64,000 nucleotides of DNA from Aplysia californica (lineage: Eukaryota; Mollusca; Gastropoda; Aplysiida; Aplysiidae), in assembly GCF_000002075.1 (NCBI RefSeq), contig NW_004797286.1:239627-303626 (forward strand). Reading direction: 5' to 3'. The notes below the pieces were generated by a model. That model was not told where the DNA came from, searched no databases, and saw nothing but the letters and a program-made list of their open reading frames with translations. Made by a program: the position numbers and the translations under genes. This document shows positions 22,001-34,000 of this stretch, piece after piece (position 1 is the stretch's first letter; each line of letters begins with the position of its first letter).

Positions 22001-25000
22001 TTTCTCTTTTTCTTCTTTTTGGGGGGAGGTTCTCTTTCCCCTAGCAAGTTTTTTGGACATTTGTAACTTAAGTGGCCCTCCTCCTGATTTAAAAAAAAAA
22101 GAAAAGTATACCAGTAACTGGACAAAACAATTTATCTGCATCTCTAACATTATTTCAGCTTTGTAATGTAATGAATGTAACTAATTACCGGTACTTCTAT
22201 TGTATCAAGGATAAGGAACTGCTTCATTTCTCTTATTGGACAACATTACATTACATTCTTGTATACATTTCCCTGCCTTGGAGAAGGACTTAGTACTTTT
22301 AGTACAACTATTGTTGTATTTTAAAATGCTGAAAACTAGAAAAGTTCAAGCATTATTTTTTTTAACCGTTTTTTAATTTTGAGAATTAAAATACAGAGAA
22401 AAAACTGTTGCACCATGAAAGCAGGCTCATGGATAGACCCGGTATTTATGTGGTATGTTCTTAGACGGAGACCACAAAATCAGCTTTACAAGAGAAGAAC
22501 AATTTATAGTTATAGTCCTAATTACACCTCCGTTCTCTGCATGGATGTTCTGATCCCCCCCCCCCAAAAAAAAAAATTTTAAAAATCGGACTTTAAAAAA
22601 AAGTAAATGGGCACACTCAAAATTTTACTTTTGGGATCTGCTTTGCATATGCTTTGTCGGCAACCTGTGTCCAAGTCAGACTAACTACAAAGCATCATGA
22701 TACCAATCATAACACAGCTAAAACCTGCTTCTTTTTTATTAGAAGAACAAGTAACCCAATACAGAGAAGAAAATATGTGAGGCAGCGTGGTGGAAACTGG
22801 CTCTCGTCAATTTTTGGGAGTATTGAGTTAATGGCATCATCTTAAAGCTTGTTCATTTGCCTTGCTTTCAATGAAAAAATTACCCATCCATCTTCAATAG
22901 CAATGGAGATATTTTAGATTGAAGGAGGTGGGGGTCACCTGGTTTAAGAGGTAAAATTAGCGAGAAAATGGCCGCCAAAGCTTGATAAATTCCAAAGAGT
23001 CCATGGAAACTGAAAATGTATATTTTTGTGCCTTTAATCAACGTTTTGGGTGAAATCCTCAAAGGAATGTGTTTGTAAATGGACATAAAGGTGTTGAGCC
23101 AAAAAATAAAAATTTGATAAAAATTGCAAAGCAGGGAGAAAACTGCTGTTTTCTTCGATTTCATTATTTTGACGAGAGCCTGATTCCACCACGCTACCTC
23201 ACATATAGTCACAAATATTTCCTGGTAGCCCATACGCATCTTTCACTACTAGGTATTGGGATGGTGCAAAAGTTCACAAACTAGGACCAATAATGATAAA
23301 TAATATGCAGCTGAGCATGACCATTATACTTACTCCACACTCATAACATCTAGATTTGTCAAGATATTCTCTACGGCGAATGAATTCAGGAGCCCGTCCA
23401 TTGTCTTTGGCTATGCTACATGAGATGGTCCTCTCAAACATCTGGAAAAAAAAAAACGTAATGTCTTCAATTCAACCCTAAAACTAAATATGCAACTTCT
23501 AACTCAGTGTTATCTCAGTCCCTTCTCACTCAGTCAGTCTTCCTCACCAACTTACATGTCCACTTAACAACAGCATCGTCACACAAATATTCCTTAAATT
23601 GCTACCATGGAAGCCTTATTTCATTACAAATTGAACAAAGGGCAATGTAGCACAAATAATCTTGCATAGACACCCCTCAGTTACATTCGCCTAACTTACT
23701 ACAATGCAATTTTGAAAATGAAAGGGCAAGGAAGTGAAGTGAAATTTTTAATAAGAGAATGAAAGCCTAAGGAGGGGATGGTAGTTCCAAATCTATTATC
23801 TATTTGTGGTGGCCGAATTTTGCTATTCAAAAGGCTTTTTAATGGCTGCATCAATCGACATGCGGTTTTCGCCAAAAGATTCTTTAACATATTCTCCAGA
23901 TCATGACGCCCTTCGTTTTTTCAGTTTTCAGACAGTTTTGCTGGAAAAAGCTAAATTTCTTTGTTTCGCCGATCGTTTTTGTAGGCCGACGCTTCTGTCT
24001 CTGCAATTTTAGAAAATCCGGTGCGGAAGTGATATTTTGCGAGGCGCATTTTGTTTTGAGAGTATAGATCTAGATCTAGACCTTCTAATTTTTGGCATCT
24101 CTCAAGATTTATTGCTCCATTCAAGTAGAGTGTAAATAGAGTAGGCCAATGACGTTCAATTGATGTTAATGCACCGATCATTCCTTTCATCGAAAGGGGG
24201 CCCAGCTAGATGTGTGTTTGGACGTGTGAATGTGAGAAAGAAAAAATTACTGAAATGAATGACCTGAGGCCAATAGCCTTAACATCGGTAGTTATAAAAT
24301 GTCTAGAAAAAATTGTGCTAAAAAGACTACGAACGTACATAGAACCCATCCAGGACCCTCTACAATTTGCATATCGTCACGGGAGAAGTGTGGAAGACGC
24401 CATTTTACTATTTCTTGACAACATATATAGACACTTAGACAAGCCTAAAACATACTGTAGGATCCTGTTTGTTGATTTTTCGTCAGCCTTTAATACTATC
24501 CAGCCAGCTATCCTTTTAAAGAAATTAGAAAACATAGGTGTTAACGTCAATTTAGTATCATGGATAGGCAATTTTCTTACCAACCAAACCCAGTATGTAA
24601 AATTAAAACATTCTTCATCGACATACATCACAACAAATACAGGGGCCCCTCAAGGATGTGTTTTGTCACCAGTTTTATTCACACTATACACGAACGATTG
24701 CCGAATAAACAACAGTAACATCAAGTTGATAAAATTTGCAGATGATTCAACTATAATTGGGCTAATTCAGGCTGACCATAACGAAACCGCTTACCGGAAT
24801 TTTGTACTTAATTTTTCTGAATGGTGTGAAAATCATAAGCTGCTTTTAAATGTGAAAAAAACAAAAGAACTTGTCGTTGATTTTAGAATAAAGAAACTGC
24901 CCCTGCAGCCACTCAAAATGAAATGTGAAAACATCGAGCAAGTGTCAGACTATAAGTATTTGGGTGTTACAATAGACAACAAACTCAACTGGGGTGTCCA

Positions 25001-28000
25001 CACTTCTCTCCTGCATAAAAAAGTGAACAAAAGACTTTTTCTAAGAAAGCTAAAATATTTTAAAGTTGATAAAACATTGATGTCCATGTTCTACCATTCA
25101 ACCATAGAAAGTATGATCAACTTTTGTATAACAGCATGGGCCGGGAACACAAGACAACAAGATAAAATTAAATCGACTAATACGGCAAGCATGTAAAATT
25201 TCAACATCTTCATTCCCCTACTTGGATGAATTGTACATAACAGCTTGCACTAAGAAAATTAATTCCATCTTTTTAGACAACAAACATCCCTTGTTCCCTC
25301 AAATAAAAACATCAGTCAGAAGTAAAAGACCCATGCTTCTGGTCTGTAACAAAGAAAGATACAGAAGGTCATTTTTACCATCATCTATCAAAATGCTTCC
25401 ATCTTAACCATCTTGTATAAGTATACTTACGACCTTAGAGCATGCATCAAAATAACATTGAGTGTGTATCTAGCTTACCATTATCTTTGTTTATATTGCT
25501 GCTCATTTATAATATTATGCATGTGATTGTAAACCTACTTGTGTGTGCATGTGTGTGCACGTGTGTACGTGTGTGTGTTTGTGTGTGTGTGTGTGAGAGT
25601 GTGTGCGTGTGTGTGTGTGTACTCGTGGTGGAACACCATACAAATGTGCCAGGATCTGGACAATAAAGATTTATCTTATCTTATCTTATCTTAATATATC
25701 AGTGTAAGAAAAATTATTGTAATGAGTCTTTTCCGAGGCAAAAAAAAAACAACCTCTTTGCCCATAATGGGAAACAAACCTGCAACATTTTAAGGTGTTT
25801 AACAGACTGCCTAACCAAAGGCTAGTGTCACCAGTCCTCATATGTGCCTTTTTTTTTTTCTAGCTGCTCTAGCTAAAAAATAATTTATCTTTCAAAAATA
25901 CATCTTTTACTTTTTATAACAACAATCACAAACCTTTGTTTTATTAAGAGCTCTGACAGCTGTGTGTGCTCCATCTCTGTCCAAGAAGAGAACAAATGCC
26001 ACTCCTTTGCTCTCTCTTGTATGCTTGTCTCTTAAAATCGTTATCCTGTGAAAAAGATGAACAGTGACAGTTACTCCTTAAGAAGTCTCAAAGGGGAAGA
26101 GACATCGTCACTGAGCTCTCATACAGCCAGTTTTTTTTTAACTTGCAAAACTGTTCAGTTTGGTTGTCTGTGATTGTACAGCACCTTTCTTCCGCCCAGA
26201 TTGATTCTGATGCTGAACACTACGTAAACTGAGAAGAAGAAGAAGCCGCACGCTACGCAAAATCATCACTATTTTTCTAATCACGATCAGATGACGAGGC
26301 GGGCATCCCCCTTGCGAGGTCAATTCCATCGAATAACTACAGCCAAATTTCTATGGCCTATGGAGTTAGAGAGTGCCCTAAGATCTGGAAGGCTAATTGA
26401 TTTACTTAGACATTAACCTATTTAAATCAAACACAAAAAAGGCAAAGGCGAGAGACGAGAAGTGTTTACTTATTTACTTAAACGGAGTGTCTACGTACAC
26501 GGTAACCGGGCGCGTAGCCTCAGGGTCTACGTACACAGTAACCGGGCACATAGCCTCAGTGTCTACGTACACGGTAACCGGGTACCGGGCGTGTAGTCTC
26601 AATGTCACATACACGGTAACCAGGCGCATAGCCTCAATATCTACTTACACGGTAACCGGGCGTGTAGTCTCAATGTCATACACACGGTAACCGGGCGCGT
26701 AGCCTCAATATCTACGTACACGGTAACCTGGTACCGGGCGTGTAGTCTCAATGTCACACACACGGTAACCGGGCTCATGATTATTATAGCTAAAAACTTG
26801 AATTTTTTGCTACCTTGTTTTGTACTATGTCACACCCTTTGGTGCAGAAAAGCAAGCATTAGACCAAATACTATATAGCCTTTGGGTGTTGACCATTGCT
26901 ATACCCCCTAAAGATGTACTTTTCCATGTTTGATTTTGACTGTCTTCTCTCTTCCATTAGTTTTAATATGTCCTGGGTCATTCATTTTTTATTTGCTCTT
27001 TTAGCTTTCATAATTGTTTTAAATCCAATGAGTATGTTGATTGTGTGGTTTGTGTGTGTTTAGAGACAGAGAGAATATCGTTGTGAGGCTATGGAGATCT
27101 TTGTTTATACAGTCCGTGCCGGCTTTAAGCACGCCGGCTTAAAGCACGTTTCGGACTCAAGCACGCTAAACGGCTCTTTCAGAATTTTTGCTATAAATAA
27201 ATTACACGCCTTTAAGCACGGTTACTTCGGCTTCAAGCACGCTTCATTTACAAGACAGTCAATATTTTCATGATGACCCATTGAAGTTCGAACACAGTCT
27301 ACACCGCAGCAGTGGAGTGTGTCAAGAGAAACACAAAAAAGTCAAGTAGTGATGGACACACACACTTACACGGGCGGAGAGGAAGGCAGATGCACACAGC
27401 CGCGCACGCGGACATAGGATCTAGCCTAGGCCTAGGGCAAAGCTACACACGACCAAAAAAAAATACAAAGAGAGTCAGGGAGATGAGAAAGGGAGGCTGG
27501 CTGCGATTTCACCTTTGACCCTCGCTATCCATTAATCCTGATTGTGTATCACGCATGAGGTGGGATGAAGGCGGTGGTATGAAGTATGAGTGGCACAGCG
27601 GGCAGTGGTACGCACAGGCAGTGTGTAGGCCTAGTGAGCTGTATCGTGACTGGCCATCTAAAATAAGTTTGCATTTCCCATTCGACCACAAAACAAAAAC
27701 AAACAAGCGAACAAAAACTACCATGGCGGGTGTCTAAATATAACAGTGCACACTTTTGCGGGACCGCTATAGGCCTACTTACAAACAAAGGGAAATAGCA
27801 CATGAAATTTTCTACATGAAAATCTCTGGATTATATCTACTTCGCACTCAAGCACGCTTCGGCTTTAAGCACGCAAAGCTTTCTCCCGACGACCGTGCTT
27901 AAAGCCGGCATGGACTGTATATAATATAACTACATATATATGTGCAAAGTCATAGTCAAGTCTACTTCTGACAAACTCAACCAATAAAGCTATCCTCATA

Positions 28001-31000
28001 TCGTTTTATCCAATGTGTATGTTGTGTGATTCGTGTGTGTGTAACATGCTATGTGTATTAATTTATATATAGAGAGGCTATTCACACGTGTGCATGATGT
28101 GTGTGTGTGTGTGTGTGTGTGTCTCTCTCTCTCTTTCTCTGTGTTTATGTATTTTTGAGTGTGATGGTAAGTGTGGTGTGTGTAAAGATAGTATTAGTGG
28201 GTGGTTGGTGGGTCCTCTGGTGTGGTCTGTTCCTTCTCTCCTATTCAACATCTATCATCCTTATCTTTCTCTTCCTTCTTTTTGTGTTTGTTACTCTCTT
28301 GTAACGTGTTCACTAACAACTCTAATCTTCGGCACTTACATGAACTTATTGCGTTGCAAGTGCTAACTCTTATGAAAACAAAAGATAGTTTTAGGTATGA
28401 ACAGGGCGCTTTGGCGGCAAGCGTAAGTGTATGCGTGGTACTGAAGCTCGATCTACTTTCGCTACCACCCAGAAATTTGCCGGTAGCAGTCTGATTAACG
28501 CAACATTTGTAACGTACAGGTTGTGCATTACAAACGTTGTGTCGCCATGAAAATAAATCATTGTCCTGTGCTTTCACTTGCGGAAAAAAAAGAAAGTTAT
28601 ACAAGCGTCTTGTCGGGCTCGCCACCGTGACCGGTCAGTGAACCTGTAGCCTACCTTCGCATCACATTGTGAGTGCCAGTGATCGTTGGGGTCACCAAAG
28701 TTCATTCAAAGTGTGCGCTGCGCGAAGTATAGGGCTCCAGAATGGGGGTATTATTGATTTTTTTTTTTAAGGCCGCATATTCGGACTCGAGTCCGAACAA
28801 AAAAAATTCTTATTCGGACTCGAGTCCGAATATGAAAAAATGTCATTCGGACTCGGGTCCGGAAAAAAGGAAGTGTCTTCTTTCTATATATAGTTCTAAC
28901 GTTCAGTGCTTCCAATTTTCCGACATTTTTTAGTCCCCCCCCCCCCCACACCTTTTCTGCCGATCCGATGCCCGCCGCCTCATTGATACGCCCCCCCCCA
29001 CGTTTCCCACTTTCTTTGTTGTAGAAAAAGGTGAAATTGAAGATTAGCAGACCACCTGGCACCTGCATATTATGAGCTGTTTATCCAGAAAAAGTTGTGT
29101 TGCTGTGTAGAGCTGAGCATACGGCAACTTTTGATTCCATAGACCACGCACAATTCAGTACGTAGATCTACGTCAAGACTAGCTTATTATTGTAATAATG
29201 ATCAGTTGCCGGGGGGAAAAAGACTGACGCGTATGCGACGTTCAACGCCCGGACCGATAGTGCCCCACCCCCCTCCCCGACACGCACACAGACACACGTG
29301 TGCAGGCCGCCCATCCGACACCGACACACGCTAACGAGCCATCTTTAATTGCTTCTGATGACCTCTTGACAAATAAACATTTATTAGAAGCGCTATAACT
29401 TTTCAGGCCGGCCTCAAATTCATCATAAGATTAAAACTCGGCTCCTGCACAAAACGCCTTTTTGCCTGAAGTGATCCCGTTCTCTACCCAGCCTGAGGCG
29501 AGTCACGAGTGAGGCAGGATAGGAAGCCGGAGTCACGAGTCACAGGAAGTTGGAAGTGATGTCATGCTGGACAAGAATCAGAGTCCGAATAACATTTTTT
29601 CATATTCGGACTCGAGTCCGAATTAATCACTTCGTTTTTTTAAAGGTACAGTCGGGAGGAAGGGTGGGGTTGAAGGCAACACCGGATGATAAAAACTGAA
29701 CTTGGAAGCAAATTTTAGTATTTAAAATTTTGATTATTGCTACTAGAGCTTCCTGCTAAGAAAACAGTGCATTGGTGCAAGCCCTGAGTGGAATTGGGAT
29801 CCGTCATACTCATACTTAGGAAGCCGTGTTTTTTAACCAAAAGGTCCGCGTTTCATTGGATGGGTGATAGTACGTTTGTTTCATTGTCCTTTGTTTTAAG
29901 AGAGAAGTGTACGACCTCATCAAAAGTGCATACTTTTTAAAATTCTCTCTCGCTCTTTCTCTCCCTCTCTCTGTTTTCTGAGTCTCGTTCTCTCTCTCTC
30001 ATGATAGTATTACGTATTGTAAACATCTAAATCTAGATCTAGATCTAGATCTAGAGTCAAACCGCATCACCGCGCACCTTGTTGGGTGCGCAACCCCCGG
30101 TCTCCTGCTTTGTTTTGGATAAGAACAGCGAAAACGAGGTTACTTTATGTGAGCATGCGCAGTAACAACTAAATTGCACTTTCGTTTTGGAGGTTCCTGT
30201 CTACACACGTGATTCTACGGTGTCAGTAAGTTTTGCCCCTTCATATTGATTGTTTTCGTAATCGGAGTCGGTGAATTACTAAGCGCTTGAGTGGTCGATT
30301 ATTTAGCTCTTCTGGTTAATCTAGCTCTTATGTATCGTAGAATGTACACTAAAATCGAGCCCAAACGATCGCAGGCTGCTTCTGAATGCCTGGAACATGC
30401 CCGATGGGGTTGCGCACTGAAGCGGACCAAATTTGCCCCGTCCGTTTTGGTGCGCAATATCGGCTTTTGACATTTGGCATTGACAGTGTGGCTTCTTGTA
30501 GCCTTAGTTGTTTCACTTATTTCTTTAGGACCTGCGTTGCGCACTGAAACAGACTGTTTTCTTTCCTTTTGGATGCTTTATATTGCCAATGGAAGATGAT
30601 CAGAATGTATTAATGTCAAAATTAATCAATATATATGGAAATGGGATATGGACATGGTTGTCATTTAATCCCCAAAATGACCAATTTCTTCTTTTCACGT
30701 CTTCTTCTTTTTCTTTTTTGTTCTTTTCCTTTAAGTTTAAGAATACTATTCTTGGTCTAGTCTAATTCTTGTTTTCTTCTTTCCCCTTCTTGTGTCCACA
30801 GCACCTTTTCTTTCTTATCAATTATCAAAACAACACAGTGTAAGGAAATCTCCCATAAACCACTGAATATGGCCCAACCAAATAAAAATTACTCTCAAGA
30901 AATAATAGAGGAAGCAGTGAAGCTGGTCCGGTCCAAGAGTATGACACTATATGGTGCTTCAAAAACGTTTAAAATCCCCCTCTCCACTTTGGGTGACAAG

Positions 31001-34000
31001 GTGCGGGGGAGAAGGGCCGTCAAGCCTCAAGTTCATAAGCTGCTCACTGACGAGGAGGAGGAGAGATTGGTCATGTGGATCAAAGTTCATGCCCAACGGT
31101 CAATGGGGCGCACCCACGAAGACGTGCGGCAAAAGGTGAAGGAAATATTAGACCTGCGAGGAGCGTCAGTAAGGAGAGAAGATGGCCTTCCTGGTAAGGA
31201 CTGGGTGACCAACTTCAAAAAACGTCACCCAGGACTTAGCCTCCGATCCCCTCAAGCTCTTGGCAAGGAGCGAGCCCTAGTGCAGGAGAAGGACATTAGG
31301 GACTGGTTCTCCGAAATGAAGAAATATCTCGACTCTCGAGACCCAGCCCTCCTCAAAAGCCCAGATAGAATCTTCAATGCAGATGAGACTGGTTTCATGG
31401 CATGAAGCATGTGTATAACATCTGCAATAACACGAAGAATCAGATAACAGTGTTGGCATGTGCATCAGCTGCTGGGGAATACGTGAATCCCCTGCTGGTT
31501 TTTCCGAGGAAAAGAATGCCCTCAGCCAACTTCCTTGCTGGCTTCAAGGACGCGTTCATGCAGCTATCAAGCAATGGATGGGTGAACGTTACCATCTTCC
31601 ACACCTTCATAAAGGATGTATTTATACCATTCATCGCGGAAAAGCCAAAGCCAGTCGTCCTTTTCGTCGATGGACACACAAGTCACAACAGTGACATTGG
31701 CACGCTCGAGATGTGTGAGGAACATGGCATCATACTCTATGGCCTTCTTCCTCATGCCTCTCACATAATTCAGCCTCTAGACCTATCGGTATTCGGTTCC
31801 ATGAAGGCAAGATGGTCGGTGGTGGTGAAGCAGCACCTGGAGGAGACAGGGGAGACGCCATCAGCGGCCAATTTTTCGCACCTGTTGAAAAAAGTGTGGG
31901 AGCATTGTGCCAGGCCAGAAGCCAGCCTGAAAGGTTTCAGACGTTCAGGCATCTTTCCTTTTAACCCAGAGAGCCCTCTGACAAGTGGCAAAATGGAGGC
32001 CAGTAGGAGTTTCTTCTCCAGCCCTGAAGGTACCTCAGCAACTCCTGATATCCCTCAACAAACTCAAACACCACCAAGAGCCTTGCCTCCACCGTCAACA
32101 ACCCCTTCATTGTCATCAGCATCCACTTCAGGACTGCACAAATACTTTTCACTAATACCACGGGCCTCTCCACCTCCACCAGCAACGACTCCACCTCCAC
32201 CAGCAGCGACTCCACCACCACCAGCAGCGACTCCACCTCCACCAGCAGCGACTCCACCACCACCAGCAGCATCACCGACACCTCTTGCTGCTCTTCCATC
32301 TCTAGCACCAGCGACTCCATCTCCAGTACCTACTCTCCAACCACAACCAGCTACCCAAGCCACTCCTCTACCACTAGCACAGTCAACATCCCAAGCCACC
32401 TCTGCAGCTACTGCCCTCCCTCAGGTGGCTACAACCAAGCTCGATGCCGTCAGTTCCCTTCTGCGCCTGTCCTCCATGTTAGGCATCATCAGATGTGAAA
32501 GCTACCTGGATATGCTGAAGGAAAGAAAGACGTCAGAGGACAAAGAATTTCAAGAATTTCAGAGGACACTGGTGGCAGCAGGTGTACTCGAGGTTCAAGA
32601 CCAGGGCATCCCAGCCTCATCTGTTCCCTCCAGACGCAAAAGCTTGGATGACCTGTTTGCCCCACCCCAACTCCCAAAGAACAAGAGGGGCACAGCTTCC
32701 AAAAAGAACTCCTCATTGACCATGGCCTTCAGTTCAGATCAGTACAGGAACTTCTTACAAGGAAAGGAAGACAAGGCCAGGATGGAGAAAGAGATGAAAG
32801 AGAGAAGGAAGAAAGATCGAGAGGAAGCAAAAGCAAGAAAAGAGCAAGAGAAGAAGGAGCGTCAGGAAAAAGCTAGAGTTGAGCGAGAGAGAAAGATACA
32901 AGAGAAAAAGGAAACACAGGAGAGGAAGCAGTTGGAGCGACTGCTAAATAGTAATAAAAAGAGAGGAAGGGAAAGTAGCAGTGAAGAAGAAGAAGAAGGC
33001 ATGGTTTTGGAAAGTGATGATGATGTGGAACTTGGTGTTGAGGAGAGCAGATGCAAGCAGTGCAACAAGGAGGAAGGTGACAGCAGATGGATTCAGTGTG
33101 ACCTGTGTGATGCCTGGTTTCACTTTACCTGCTCCGGCTTGCCATCCGATGCTACTATGAATGAAGACTTTTATTGTAAAAACTGTGTTGGTGGAGTTCG
33201 TGGAAACTGAGACAATGGATACTTTTTATTTCATGTAAACAGGAAGCCAGCTGTATTTATGTGAGTTGACTCTATGTTGTGTATGTCACTGCCTAATATG
33301 ATAGATGTGTTTGTGTGTGTGTGGCTTTGATTTAGCATTAATTTTAATATTGTTTTATGACATTTGTCCTATATTATTACAAAATGTATTCACCAAGGTG
33401 AAAACTAGTCTGAATTGGTCCATATTTCTTCTTTGTTAATCCACCAAACCGTATACATGGTACTATTGCGCACTCAACCAGACGATATGTTGCACCCAAA
33501 CAGAAACCTTGCGCACCAAACCAGACACACGGTACCAAACAAACACCACCACAACATAGGAATTTTAAACTGCTGGGTTTTGTATGATAGCTACACCGTA
33601 TAGAGGAGGTTTTTTTAACTCTTCTGGCTGGTGAAAAAATCATGAAGATCCACCAGTAACTTCCGGAGATATCAACAAAAGATCGCTTATGGTATATCGC
33701 ACCCCAGGATCTACTCTAGATCTATATTTTAGCTTTCTGTTCCAGATTCGCAGATTTTCAGTGTCACTGCATTTTGCCCTCCCTTAGGAAAGATGACAGG
33801 GGGTAGATTGGGATCATTTTGGGGATTACATTCCACTCACAACACACAAAAAGCGGAGTGAAAAAGGTCAAGCTCATGTCATGACGAGAGCGAAGCAGTT
33901 ACCGTGCACCTAGCTCAACCCCCCCCCCCCCCCCCCCACGAAACAAAATTCCCGGTTACCGTGTTCGTAGATATATCATAATGAGAGGCGCCCGGAGGCT

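Noticed and set aside
26397-26690. 97-codon frame with repeated TYTVTG
   Set aside because: It is simply the translation of the CGGTAACCGG minisatellite in one frame; no start context, splice sites or homology.
26487-26778. CRISPR array
   Set aside because: Units are diverged and contiguous without unique spacers, in an intron of a eukaryotic gene.
32064-32399. Minus-strand Gly/Ala-rich frame of 111 codons
   Set aside because: Antisense shadow of the Pro/Ala-rich repeat of the pogo transposase.
30216-33600. TA-CGGTGT as proven ends of the pogo transposon
   Set aside because: Kept only as a proposal: an 8-bp inverted match is expected by chance between flanks of several hundred bases.
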